From Alistipes sp. (GTDB lineage Bacteria > Bacteroidota > Bacteroidia > Bacteroidales > Rikenellaceae): DNA of 64,000 nucleotides. Below the pieces are notes generated by a model. The model saw nothing but the letters and a program-made list of their open reading frames with translations. It was not told the DNA's origin and did not search any database. Positions 1 to 8,903 of this stretch are shown piece by piece. The stretch covers positions 124,001 through 188,000 of the forward strand of contig JALFNK010000008.1 of the NCBI GenBank assembly GCA_022782405.1, in the 5' to 3' direction. The stretch's first letter is position 1. The number at the start of each line of letters is the position of its first letter. Position numbers and translations under genes: made by a program.

Positions 1-56
1 CCGGCCACGAGCAGCCACAGCAGCGTCAGCAGGGCGTATTTGAGTGTTCGGTTCAA
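1..56 (-). CDS. ftsQ: Probable FtsQ, N-terminus only (runs off the window)
   Basis: On the minus strand, just after the murC stop, a frame reads MNRTLKYALLTLLWLLVA and continues past the window edge. This is a short basic N-terminus followed by a hydrophobic stretch, as expected for the single membrane anchor of the division protein FtsQ. Position supports it, because ftsQ normally follows murC in Bacteroidota. No ATG lies in frame after murC; the best start seen is a TTG at 54-56, so the exact start is uncertain. Only about 18 residues are visible, so the identity rests mainly on gene order. Confidence 0.35.
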   Translation of the reverse strand, partial: MNRTLKYALLTLLWLLVA

Positions 57-86
57 ACGAATCGGTTTTTTCGCATTTTCAAGGCC

Positions 87-1475
87 TTACGACCGGCATT
101 TGGCGCGCAGTCGTTCGGCGATCGCCCCGCAGCAGGCATCGATGTTGCCCGCGCCGAACGAGATCACCACGTCGGTGGGCATCTCGGCCACCGTCCCGGC
201 CAGCTGCTCGCGCGGCACGATGCGGCAGGGTACGCGCACAAGGCCGGCAATCAGTTCCGGACCGACCCCTTCGATCGGCTCCTCACGCGCCGGATAGATC
301 GGCAGCAGCACCACCTCGTCGGCCAGCGACAGCGCCTCGGCGAACTCACGGTAAAGGTCGCGCGTACGGGTGTAGAGGTGCGGCTGGAAGAGTGCCGTGA
401 TACGCCGTCCGGGGAACATCCGCCGTACGGAGGTGAGCGTCGCGGCCAGCTCGCGCGGATGGTGCGCATAGTCGTCCATATAGACCTGCTGCGGCGTATT
501 GATGTAGAAGTCGAAACGGCGCTTCACTCCCGTAAAGGAGGCCAGCGCCTCGCGGATCCGCTCCTCGGAGAGCTCCGTCCCTTCGGCCTTCGCCGCGCAC
601 CACACGGAAGCCACGGCCGCCACGGCATTTTCGATATTGACCCAGCCGGGGACACCCAGCGTGAGCTCCCCGATCACACCCGAGGGGGTTACCAGCTCGA
701 AGCGGTAGTGGCCTCCCTCCCCGAGACGGATATTGCGCGCATAGAAGTCGCACGGCGTATCGTAGGCATAGCGGTATACGGTGATGCGCGGATTGTCGAG
801 CGTGATCTCCACGCCCTGCTTGATAATGAGGCTGCCGCCCGGGCGGATCTGCCGCACGAACTGCGAGAAGGCCTCCTTGACCGCCTCGTGCGTGCCGTAG
901 ATGTCCAGATGGTCGGCATCCGCGGAGGTTACGACCGCCACGTCGGGATAGAGGCGCAGGAACGAGCGGTCGAACTCGTCGGCCTCGACGGCCAGGCGCG
1001 GTCCGTCGCCCAGCACGAGGTTGCCGCCGAAATTCTTCGACAGACCGCCCAGAAAGGCCGAGCCGCCGCCCGTCAGCGCACGGTTGAGCCACGCCACGAG
1101 CGTCGTGGTGGTCGTCTTGCCGTGCGTGCCGGCCACGGCCATGACGTATTTTCCTTCGGCCAGGTGGCCGAGCATCTGCGAGCGCTTCTCGATCGTGAAG
1201 CCCTGCTCGCGGAAGTAGACGAATTCACCCAGATCGTGCGGCACGGCCGGCGTGTAGACCACGATCGTCGTGGCCGGATCGAGGAACGGGGCGGGGATCC
1301 GCCGCACGTCATCCTCGTAGTGGACCGAAGCCCCTTCGGTCTCAAGGGCCTCCGTGAGCGACGAGGGGGTCCGGTCGTATCCGGCAACCCGCCGGCCTTC
1401 GTGGAGGAAGTAGCGCGCCAGGGCGCTCATGCCGATGCCTCCGATTCCGAGAAAATAAACGTTTTCGAATTTCAT
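87..1475 (-). CDS. murC: UDP-N-acetylmuramate--L-alanine ligase MurC
   Basis: Cytoplasmic Mur ligase that adds L-Ala to UDP-MurNAc using ATP, the first step of the peptidoglycan stem peptide. The N-terminal Rossmann glycine motif FLGIGGIGMS (residues 8-17) and the ATP-binding loop GTHGKTTT (116-123) are typical; a Mur ligase middle and C-terminal domain follow. The length of 462 aa is normal. I chose the ATG at 1473-1475 because the protein then starts MKFENVYFLG, as MurC should; the open frame extends upstream only through the murG intergenic gap. It lies 28 bp downstream of murG and 30-odd bp upstream of the probable ftsQ, as in the classical dcw order. Confidence 0.96.
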   Translation of the reverse strand: MKFENVYFLGIGGIGMSALARYFLHEGRRVAGYDRTPSSLTEALETEGASVHYEDDVRRIPAPFLDPATTIVVYTPAVPHDLGEFVYFREQGFTIEKRSQMLGHLAEGKYVMAVAGTHGKTTTTTLVAWLNRALTGGGSAFLGGLSKNFGGNLVLGDGPRLAVEADEFDRSFLRLYPDVAVVTSADADHLDIYGTHEAVKEAFSQFVRQIRPGGSLIIKQGVEITLDNPRITVYRYAYDTPCDFYARNIRLGEGGHYRFELVTPSGVIGELTLGVPGWVNIENAVAAVASVWCAAKAEGTELSEERIREALASFTGVKRRFDFYINTPQQVYMDDYAHHPRELAATLTSVRRMFPGRRITALFQPHLYTRTRDLYREFAEALSLADEVVLLPIYPAREEPIEGVGPELIAGLVRVPCRIVPREQLAGTVAEMPTDVVISFGAGNIDACCGAIAERLRAKCRS

Positions 1476-1503
1476 ATCCTGTTTGCAAACCTTTTTTTCA
1501 ACA

Positions 1504-2619
1504 TCACTTTGCTTCTGCGGGCAGCAGCGCGGCAATCCGCTCCACGATGCGCTCCGCGGCGTCGGGACGTGCCAGTGCCTCGATGCGGCGGCTCATCTCC
1601 GCACGCCGCGCGGGGTCGCCGAGCAGCTCCACGGCCCGCTTCATCCCCTCCTCGCGGCACACGGCATCGGGGACAAGCAGCGCGGCACCCTTCGACTCGA
1701 GGGCCCGGGCATTCTTCGTCTGATGGTCCTCCGCCACATTGGGCGAGGGGACAAAGATCACCGGCTTGCCCACCAGGCAGAGCTCCGAGACCGTTCCCGC
1801 ACCGCTGCGCGAGACGACCACGTCGGCCGCGGCATAGGCGTAGTCCATGCGCTCGATGAAGGCCCCCTGCCAGACATGTCCGGCGGGATGTGCCGCCAGG
1901 AAGGCCTGCATCTCCCGCTCGTAGTATTTGCCCGTCTGCCAGATCACCTGCACGGGGGCCGTGCCGCCCGTTTCGAGAATCCAGTGCTTCATCATCTCGT
2001 TCAGCGAACGCGTGCCGAGCGACCCGCCGACGACCAGCACCACCGGGAGGTCATCGCGCAGTCCGTAGTATTTCAGCGCCTCCGTACGGTCGGCGCCCTC
2101 CTTCGAGAAGCGGCCCCGCAGGGGATTTCCCGTCAGGACGATCCTGTCGGCCAGGAAGAAGCGCTCCATACCCTCGTAGGCCGTGCAGATGCAGCGTGCC
2201 CCGCGGGCGAGGATCTTGTTCGTAACTCCGGCATAGGAGTTCTGCTCCTGGATGACCGTGGGAACCCCCATGCGCTGGGCGGCCCACAGCACCGGAGCGC
2301 TCGCATAGCCGCCGAAGCCTACGACCACGTCGGCCCCGAAGTCGCGAATCGTGCGGCGTGCCAGCCGCAGGCTCTTCAGCACCTTGAACGGAACCAGCAG
2401 GTTGTGCCAGTCCAGCCGCCGCTGCAGCCCGGCAATGGGCAGCCCGACGATCCGGTAACCCAGCGCCGGGACCTTCTCCATCTCCATCTTGCCCTCGGCG
2501 CCCACGAAGAGCAGCTCCGCGTCATCGCCGAAGCGCCGCTTGAGCGCCTCGGCCACCGCGACGGCCGGATAGATATGGCCGCCCGTACCGCCGCCCGAAA
2601 GGATGATCCGTTTTTTCAT
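1504..2619 (-). CDS. murG: UDP-GlcNAc transferase MurG (lipid II synthesis)
   Basis: Peripheral inner-membrane GT28 glycosyltransferase that moves GlcNAc from UDP-GlcNAc to lipid I, making lipid II. The glycine-rich loop GGGTGGHIYPA near residue 9 and the donor-site segment SRSGAGTVSELCLVGKP are diagnostic. The length is 371 aa. The start is placed at 2617-2619 (MKKRIILSGG); ten further in-frame codons upstream do not look like MurG. It sits in a minus-strand run with murC. Its upstream neighbour is comM rather than ftsW, which indicates that the dcw cluster has been broken just upstream of murG. Confidence 0.96.
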   Translation of the reverse strand: MKKRIILSGGGTGGHIYPAVAVAEALKRRFGDDAELLFVGAEGKMEMEKVPALGYRIVGLPIAGLQRRLDWHNLLVPFKVLKSLRLARRTIRDFGADVVVGFGGYASAPVLWAAQRMGVPTVIQEQNSYAGVTNKILARGARCICTAYEGMERFFLADRIVLTGNPLRGRFSKEGADRTEALKYYGLRDDLPVVLVVGGSLGTRSLNEMMKHWILETGGTAPVQVIWQTGKYYEREMQAFLAAHPAGHVWQGAFIERMDYAYAAADVVVSRSGAGTVSELCLVGKPVIFVPSPNVAEDHQTKNARALESKGAALLVPDAVCREEGMKRAVELLGDPARRAEMSRRIEALARPDAAERIVERIAALLPAEAK

Positions 2620-2672
2620 ATCGTTTTTCATTTTTCCAATTCTCACCATTCAAAATCGCTGCCGCCGACCGC

Positions 2673-4214
2673 TTAACGCCCCCAGGTGCCACGGTCGAGC
2701 GTACGGTAGTTGATCGCCTCGGCGATATCTGCCGCGGTGATTGCCTCCCGTCCGGCCAGGTCGGCGATCGTGCGCGCCACCCGCCGGATGCGGTCGTAGG
2801 CCCGGGCCGAGAGGGCGAAGCGCGTCATGGCCCGCTCGAGCAGCGCCGCCGAAGCGGTGTCGAGACGGCAGTATTCGGTCAGCATGGCACTGTTCATCAT
2901 CGCATTCGTATGCACGCCGGGCACATCGCGGAAGCGCTCCGCCTGCACCTCGCGGGCCCGGACGACCCGTTCGCGGATCACGGCACTCGGTTCTCCCGGA
3001 GCCGCCGCCGAGAGCTCGCCCGGAGCCACGGGCGTTACCTCGATGTGCAGGTCGATACGATCCATCAGAGGCCCCGAGATCCGCCCCATATAGCGCTGCA
3101 CGCTCCCCGGGGAGCAGATGCACTCGCGGCTCGGGTGGTTGTAGTAACCGCACGGACAAGGATTCATCGCCGCCACAAGGATGAAGTTCGCGGGATACTC
3201 CACGCTGTAACGCGCCCGCGAAACGACGACCCGTTTCTCCTCCAGGGGCTGGCGCAGCACCTCGAGCGTGCTGCGGCCGAATTCGGGCAGCTCGTCGAGG
3301 AAGAGCACCCCGTTGTGGGCCAGCGACACCTCGCCCGGATTGGGCGACTGCCCGCCGCCTATGAGCGCGACCTGCGACGTGAGGTGGTGCGGAGCGCAGA
3401 ACGGCCTCCGGGTCATCAACCCGCACGCCCGGCCGATCTTTCCCGCCACGGAGTGGATCTTCGTCGTCTCGAGCGCCTCCTCGGGCGTCAGCGGCGGAAG
3501 GATCGTCGGCAGGCGCCGCGCAAGCATCGTCTTGCCCGAGCCGGGCGAGCCGACCATCAGCACGTTGTGGCCTCCGGCCGCAGCGATCTCCAGCGCCCGC
3601 TTGGCCACGCTCTGTCCCCGCACGTCGGCGAAATCCTCGGCAAAGGGGACAGACTCCTCCGCTGCGGCGTCATACGCCGTAACGGGCTGTGGCACGAGAG
3701 GTTTCTCCCCGTTGAGAAAGGCTACGGTATCGGCCAGCGTCCCGACGCCGTAGACCTCGAGACCCTCGACGACGGCCGCCTCGGCGGCATTGGCCTGCGG
3801 CAGCACGAGCCGCCGCAATCCCGCCTCGCGGGCACAGATCGCCAGCGGCAGCACGCCCCGCACGGCATTGAGCCGTCCGTCGAGCGAAAGTTCCCCGACG
3901 AACATCGTATCTTCGACCGCTGCGGCCCCGATGCGTCCCATCGCCGCGAGAATCCCCACGGCGATCGGCAGGTCGAAACCCGATCCCTCCTTGCGCAGAT
4001 CGGCCGGAGCGAGGCTCACGACCACCTTGCGGCCCGACATCCGCTCGCCCGAATTCTCGAAGGCCGAGCGGATGCGCTGTTCGCTCTCCTTGACGGCATT
4101 GTCCGGGAGTCCCACCAGGTAGAGGCCCAGACCGCCCCCGGCGATATTGACCTCGACGGTTACCGCCACGGCGTCGATGCCGCAGATTGCGCCTGCATGG
4201 GTACGGATGAACAT
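2673..4214 (-). CDS. comM: YifB/ComM-family Mg-chelatase-like AAA+ ATPase
   Basis: 513 aa protein of the ComM/YifB family. In naturally competent bacteria ComM is a hexameric helicase that promotes branch migration of incoming DNA. An N-terminal Lon-like domain (about 1-170, with FDLPIAVGILAA) precedes a Mg-chelatase-type AAA+ core with Walker A GSPGSGKT (222-229) and a C-terminal Mg_chelatase_C domain. The full family length is present. It lies 28 bp after dnaB on the same strand and 53 bp before murG, so it may be transcribed with both. Together with comF nearby it suggests DNA-uptake functions, although both genes are widespread in non-competent species too. Confidence 0.92.
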   Translation of the reverse strand: MFIRTHAGAICGIDAVAVTVEVNIAGGGLGLYLVGLPDNAVKESEQRIRSAFENSGERMSGRKVVVSLAPADLRKEGSGFDLPIAVGILAAMGRIGAAAVEDTMFVGELSLDGRLNAVRGVLPLAICAREAGLRRLVLPQANAAEAAVVEGLEVYGVGTLADTVAFLNGEKPLVPQPVTAYDAAAEESVPFAEDFADVRGQSVAKRALEIAAAGGHNVLMVGSPGSGKTMLARRLPTILPPLTPEEALETTKIHSVAGKIGRACGLMTRRPFCAPHHLTSQVALIGGGQSPNPGEVSLAHNGVLFLDELPEFGRSTLEVLRQPLEEKRVVVSRARYSVEYPANFILVAAMNPCPCGYYNHPSRECICSPGSVQRYMGRISGPLMDRIDLHIEVTPVAPGELSAAAPGEPSAVIRERVVRAREVQAERFRDVPGVHTNAMMNSAMLTEYCRLDTASAALLERAMTRFALSARAYDRIRRVARTIADLAGREAITAADIAEAINYRTLDRGTWGR

Positions 4215-4242
4215 GGCCGCAGAAATCGCTTATGGTTCGGTA

Positions 4243-5808
4243 TCAGAAGGGCGCCTCCTCATCGAGGGCGCGGGGTTTCAGATCGAATTCCGTGCTTCCG
4301 GAGGCTCCGCCCAGCGCCCCGCCGAACGACGCCGGCGGCACATTGTTCGAGCCGCTGGCATAGTCGTCGTAGGCCTGCTGCGCCTCGGAGGCCTGGGCCG
4401 GAGGCAGCATCGTGTCGTCGAAGTCGGCAAAGCGCGCCTGTTCCTTGATGAAGCGCAGGTTCACGTCGCATACGGCGCCGTTACGGTGCTTGGCAAGGAT
4501 AATCTCCGCCATACCCGCCGTAGGCATACCGTTCTCGTCCTGGTTGATGCCGTAGTACTCGGGGCGGTGGATGAAGGCGACGATGTCGGCATCCTGTTCG
4601 ATGGCGCCCGACTCGCGGAGGTCCGAGAGCTGGGGGCGCTTCGAGCCGCCGCGCATCTCCGTGGCACGGCTCAACTGCGAAAGGGCGATCACCGGGACGT
4701 TCAGCTCCTTGGCGATGGCCTTGAGCGTCCGCGAGATGAAGGCCACCTCCTGCTCGCGGTTGCCCTTCGTATCCTGATTGCCGGTCATCAGCTGCAGGTA
4801 GTCGATGATGATGATCTTGATGTCGTTGTGTATCTTCAGGCGGCGGGCCTTCGAGCGGAACTCGAAGACCGACAGCGCCGGCGTGTCGTCGATGTAGAGC
4901 GGTGCCGCGGCCAGCGGCTTGGTCGCCGACTCGAGGTGGCGCCACTGCTCGGGCGTCAGGCGGCCCGACTTGACATCGTTGCCCGCAAGGCCCGTCTCGG
5001 CGATGATGAGTCGCATCATCAGCTGCACGGCCGACATTTCGAGCGAGAAGAAGGCAACCCCCTGCTCGTAGTTCACGGCCATGTTGCGGGCCATCGAGAG
5101 CACGAAGGCCGTCTTACCCATCGAAGGGCGCGCCGCGACGATGATCAGGTCCGAAAGCTGCCAGCCGAGCGTTACGCGATCCAGGGCCACGAAACCCGAG
5201 GGCACGCCGTTGAGCGAACTCGTATTCTTCGAGGCCTCCTCGATCTGCTCGAGTGCCCGGGCCAGCAGCTCCTTCGACGACTGCACCGAACGCTTGACAT
5301 GCCCCTCGGCGACCTTGAAGATCTCCCCTTCGGCAAAGCCGATGAGTTCCGTAACGTCGGTCGATTCGTCGTACGAGCGGCGCTGAATCTCCGTAGCCGA
5401 GCGGATCAGCTCGCGCTGCACATATTTCTGGGCGATGATCTTGGCGTGAAACTCCACGTTGGCCGCCGAACCGACCTTCTGCGTGAGCTGCGCCAGATAG
5501 GCCGCGCCACCCACCTTCTTGAGCTCCTTCTTGACCTTCAGCCGCTCGGTAACGGTATAGAGGTCGATCGGCTTGAGCTCCATCGAGAGCTCCTCGATCG
5601 CCTTGTATATCAGGCGGTGCTCCTCGGTATAGAAGGACTCGGGCGTGATGAACTCCTGGACGGAGATGATGCTGTCCTTCTCGAGCATCAGGGCGCCCAG
5701 CACGGCCTCCTCCAGCTCGACGGCCTGGGGCGGCACGTTGCCGGAGGTATCGGTCAGCGCGGCATATGCCTCCCGGTTGCGGGAGGAGGGGATAAAATCT
5801 TTCGCCAT
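4243..5808 (-). CDS. dnaB: Replicative DNA helicase DnaB
   Basis: Hexameric replication-fork helicase of 521 aa. The N-terminal primase-interaction domain covers about residues 25-130 (PPQAVELEEAVLGALMLE). The RecA-like C-terminal domain carries Walker A ARPSMGKT (226-233) and a Walker B-type IIIIDYLQLM. Typical DnaB segments such as EIILAKHRNGA near the C-terminus are intact, and no intein is present. A full promoter lies upstream: -33 TTTG at 5861-5864 and -7 TACTTTTG at 5834-5841 with a 19-nt spacer. It heads the minus-strand run dnaB-comM-murG-murC. Confidence 0.97.
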   Translation of the reverse strand: MAKDFIPSSRNREAYAALTDTSGNVPPQAVELEEAVLGALMLEKDSIISVQEFITPESFYTEEHRLIYKAIEELSMELKPIDLYTVTERLKVKKELKKVGGAAYLAQLTQKVGSAANVEFHAKIIAQKYVQRELIRSATEIQRRSYDESTDVTELIGFAEGEIFKVAEGHVKRSVQSSKELLARALEQIEEASKNTSSLNGVPSGFVALDRVTLGWQLSDLIIVAARPSMGKTAFVLSMARNMAVNYEQGVAFFSLEMSAVQLMMRLIIAETGLAGNDVKSGRLTPEQWRHLESATKPLAAAPLYIDDTPALSVFEFRSKARRLKIHNDIKIIIIDYLQLMTGNQDTKGNREQEVAFISRTLKAIAKELNVPVIALSQLSRATEMRGGSKRPQLSDLRESGAIEQDADIVAFIHRPEYYGINQDENGMPTAGMAEIILAKHRNGAVCDVNLRFIKEQARFADFDDTMLPPAQASEAQQAYDDYASGSNNVPPASFGGALGGASGSTEFDLKPRALDEEAPF

Positions 5809-5833
5809 GGAATAATCGGAATCTTTCGAAGGT

Positions 5834-5864
5834 CAAAAGTAGCGATTCGGGCCGACATATCAAA
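5834..5864 (-). promoter_or_regulatory. Bacteroidota-type promoter of dnaB
   Basis: On the minus strand, TTTG (5864-5861) is followed after 19 nt by TACTTTTG (5841-5834). This matches the Bacteroidota sigma consensus TTTG-N19/20-TAnnTTTG. The dnaB ATG lies 25 bp further on. Confidence 0.75.
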
Positions 5865-5913
5865 ACACCGCGCCCGGAGTTTTTTTCGACAAAACCGAAG
5901 AGCCCGTCCGGAG

Positions 5914-5930
5914 CCCCTTCGGGTAAGGGG
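5914..5930 (-). terminator. Weak hairpin after comF
   Basis: CCCCTT-CGGGT-AAGGGG forms a 6-bp stem a few bases after the comF stop. No clean T-tract follows, so terminator function is tentative. Confidence 0.3.
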
Positions 5931-5935
5931 AGAGG

Positions 5936-6658
5936 CTATTCCTTTACACCCAGCTCGCGGCGCGAGACGGCGAAAGCCGCCAGGCTGATGCGGCAATCTG
6001 GCACGGCCCGCAGCATCTCCGCGGCGCAGGCGATGAGTGTCGAGCCCGTGGTCATCACATCATCGACGAGCAGCACATGGCGGCCGGCAAGCCGTTCGGG
6101 GCGGCGCACCGCAAAGGCCCCCTCGACGTTTGCAGCCCGCTCGCGCAGTGCCTTGCGGGCCTGGCTGGCCGTATTGCGCCGCCTGTAGACGGCATGCCGC
6201 TCGACCGGAACGCCCAGCTGCCGTGCAATGCCCTCGGCCAGATACTCCGACTGGTTATAGCCCCTGCGGCACCGCTTGAAGGGGTGCAGGGGCAGCGGCA
6301 CAACGAGGTCCACGTCATCGTAAAGACCGCTTTCGGCCAGAAAGCGCCCGTACCAGGCTCCCATCTCGCGGGCAGTGCGCCACGCACCGCGGTACTTGAA
6401 CGAATGAATCAGTTTCCGCCAGCCGCTGCCCCGGACGAAGAAGAGGAATCCCGAAGCGCGTTCCACGGGAATGAGTCCCCAGCAGCGGCGGAAAACCGGA
6501 TTGTCCGCCTCGCGCCAGTAGCCCGTCATCGGGGCCGTCGTGCGGCAAAGCGTGCAGACCGTACGCTCGCCCCGCACGAGGGGCGCACCGCAGACGGCGC
6601 AGTGCCGCGGGAAGAGCAGGGCCGCCAGGTCGCCGAAAAGTTCACTGAGGATCGACAT
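5936..6658 (-). CDS. comF: ComF family phosphoribosyltransferase-like protein
   Basis: About 240 aa. An N-terminal zinc ribbon (HCAVCGAPLV, then VCTLCR) is followed by a PRTase-fold domain with the PRPP-loop motif VLLVDDVMTTGSTL near the C-terminus. ComF is needed for single-strand DNA handling during transformation in Bacillus and Haemophilus; the biochemical activity is not settled. The start at 6656-6658 (MSILSELFGD) overlaps the 3' end of priA by 17 bp; the longer open frame upstream is only the priA reading frame in another phase. Coupling to priA suggests a DNA-repair or restart context. Confidence 0.88.
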   Translation of the reverse strand: MSILSELFGDLAALLFPRHCAVCGAPLVRGERTVCTLCRTTAPMTGYWREADNPVFRRCWGLIPVERASGFLFFVRGSGWRKLIHSFKYRGAWRTAREMGAWYGRFLAESGLYDDVDLVVPLPLHPFKRCRRGYNQSEYLAEGIARQLGVPVERHAVYRRRNTASQARKALRERAANVEGAFAVRRPERLAGRHVLLVDDVMTTGSTLIACAAEMLRAVPDCRISLAAFAVSRRELGVKE

Positions 6659-8903
6659 TGACAACGACGGTGATGGATTTGGTGGCACTGTCGGCAGCGA
6701 AAGCCGCAAGCTCTTCGCGCAGCAGCTCCCGGGCGCGGGCCGTGGAGGCGCCGCTCTCGATCTTGAGCAGCAGACCGACAAGATACTCGCCGCGGATTCG
6801 GTCCACGGGCGGGGCCATGGGCCCCAGCAGGCGGCGGCCGAAGCGGGCCCGCAGGCGCGCCGCGAGCCGCAGGGCCCCGTCGCGCAACAGAACCGCATCG
6901 CGGTGGCGCAACGTAAGGGCGATCAGCCGGGCATAGGGCGGATAGAAGAAGGACTCACGCTCGGCAAGCTGTCCGAGGGCCATGGCCTCGTAGTCCCCGG
7001 CCACGACCTGTTGCAGCAGGGGATGGCCCGGCTCGGCGGTCTGGATCACCACGGCACCGGGTTCGGCACGGCGCCCGGCGCGTCCGGCGACCTGCACCAG
7101 CAGCTGGAACGCCCGCTCGGAGGCCCGGAAGTCGGGATTGTGAAGCAGGTTGTCGGCATTGAGCACTCCGACAAGCTCCACGCCGTCGAAATCAAGCCCC
7201 TTGGCAATCATCTGCGTACCGACCAGAATGTCGGTGCGGTGTTCGGCGAAGTCCGCAAGAATCCCGCGGTAGGCCCGCTCCGAGGTTACGCTGTCGCGGT
7301 CCAGACGGGCGACATGCGCCTCGGGAAAGAGACGTGCGATCTCCTCCTCGATCTTCTCCGTGCCGAAGCCCATCGGCACCGGCGCCGCACCGTGGCACAC
7401 GGGGCACTCCGGCGGAAGCGCCTCCGTATGGCCGCAGTAGTGGCAGACGAGCCGCGCACCGGCCTTGTGGTAGGTGAGCGTAACGTTGCACTCCGGGCAG
7501 CGGGGTGTCCAGCCGCACGCCCCGCAGGCGACATAGGGCGAGAAGCCCCGGCGGTTCTGGAAGAGCATCACCTGCCCGCCGCGGGCGAGCGTCGCGCCGA
7601 TACGGTCGAGCAGCAGCCGGTTGAAATGGGAGTGCCGCTCCCCGCGGCGGGCGGCGCGCAGCGTGTCGGAAAGCAGAATCTCGGGAGGGCGCGCCGCGCC
7701 GTAGCGCTCGCCCAAAAAGGCGTATGCGTACTTGCCGCTCCGGGCGTTGAGCCACGACTCGAGCGAGGGCGTGGCGCTGCCGAGCAGCGTCCGGCATCCG
7801 AGGCGGTGGGCCAGCACCACGGCGCAGTCGCGGGCATTGTAGCGCGGAGCCGGATCGCTCTGCTTGTAGCTCGCATCGTGCTCCTCGTCCACGACGATCA
7901 GACCGAGGCGGCCGAGCGGCAGGAAGAGCGCCGAGCGGGCCCCCACGACCAGCTCGCCGCCCGACGAGCGGGCCAGCCGCAGGCAAACCTCCGTACGGCA
8001 ACGGGGCGTGAGTTTCGAATGGTAGGCGGTAACGCGGCTGCCGAAGATGCGTTCCAGACGCCCGATAAGCTGCGCCGTGAGGGCTATCTCGGGAACAAGC
8101 AGCAGCGCATCCTCCCCGCGGGCGAGCGTCCCGGCAATCAGATGGATGTAGATTTCGGTCTTCCCCGAGCCCGTGATGCCGTGCAGCAGCGCGGCAGTGC
8201 GTCCTGCGGCGAAAGCGTTGCGGAGCGTCGCAAGTGCCCGCAGCTGGGGTTCGGAGAGCGAGGGAAGGCGGAAGCGGGTGTCGGCACGTTCCTGCGTGCG
8301 CGGATGCTCCGCCGAGCGGATCAGCCCCTTGCGTTCGAGGGTGCGGAGCACGCCGTAGTCGGCGCCGAGAAGGCGGCGGGCGATCTCGCCCGTCGAAAGA
8401 TGCGCATCGCCCTCGGCCGTGGCGATTTCGAGCAGCGCGGCATACTGTTTCGGCGCACGGCGTTCGAGCCGCTCGCACGCCTCATGGAAATGCGCTTCGT
8501 CGCGCAGTTCGGGAGCCAGCTGCAGGTAGACCTCCGTACGGGGGCGGAACTCCTCCTCGGAGAGGGCCTGCTCGCTGTCGGCCGAAGGTTTCATCAGCGC
8601 CGGCAGCGCCGCACGCATCACCTCGCCCACGGTGCACATGTAGTAGGAGGCAATCCACTCCCAAAGCGTCCGCTGCGACGCCGGGAGCAGCACCGTGCCC
8701 TCATAGAGGACCCGTACGACCGATTTGATTTTCGGAGAGGCGGGGCGCCGGTCATGCAGTCCGAAAACGATCCCCGTATAGAATTTGCGTGCGCCGAACT
8801 GGACGACCACCGCCTGTCCCTCCTTGACCGTCATCCCCTCGGGGAGCGCAAAGGTATAGGCCGGCTGCGCCAGCGGCAGCACGATATCGGCGTAGTGCGG
8901 CAT
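6642..8903 (-). CDS. priA: Primosomal helicase PriA
   Basis: 753 aa replication-restart helicase that loads DnaB at collapsed forks. An N-terminal 3'-end-binding domain is followed by an SF2 core with Walker A GITGSGKT (242-249), the Walker B variant VVDEEHD, and the double zinc-binding Cys cluster (CGACGW, CPEC, CHYCG, CPVC). All eight Cys can be seen. The ATG (8901-8903) overlaps the stop of the upstream yitT-type gene in a TGATG arrangement, indicating translational coupling. Confidence 0.96.
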   Translation of the reverse strand: MPHYADIVLPLAQPAYTFALPEGMTVKEGQAVVVQFGARKFYTGIVFGLHDRRPASPKIKSVVRVLYEGTVLLPASQRTLWEWIASYYMCTVGEVMRAALPALMKPSADSEQALSEEEFRPRTEVYLQLAPELRDEAHFHEACERLERRAPKQYAALLEIATAEGDAHLSTGEIARRLLGADYGVLRTLERKGLIRSAEHPRTQERADTRFRLPSLSEPQLRALATLRNAFAAGRTAALLHGITGSGKTEIYIHLIAGTLARGEDALLLVPEIALTAQLIGRLERIFGSRVTAYHSKLTPRCRTEVCLRLARSSGGELVVGARSALFLPLGRLGLIVVDEEHDASYKQSDPAPRYNARDCAVVLAHRLGCRTLLGSATPSLESWLNARSGKYAYAFLGERYGAARPPEILLSDTLRAARRGERHSHFNRLLLDRIGATLARGGQVMLFQNRRGFSPYVACGACGWTPRCPECNVTLTYHKAGARLVCHYCGHTEALPPECPVCHGAAPVPMGFGTEKIEEEIARLFPEAHVARLDRDSVTSERAYRGILADFAEHRTDILVGTQMIAKGLDFDGVELVGVLNADNLLHNPDFRASERAFQLLVQVAGRAGRRAEPGAVVIQTAEPGHPLLQQVVAGDYEAMALGQLAERESFFYPPYARLIALTLRHRDAVLLRDGALRLAARLRARFGRRLLGPMAPPVDRIRGEYLVGLLLKIESGASTARARELLREELAAFAADSATKSITVVVNVDPQ

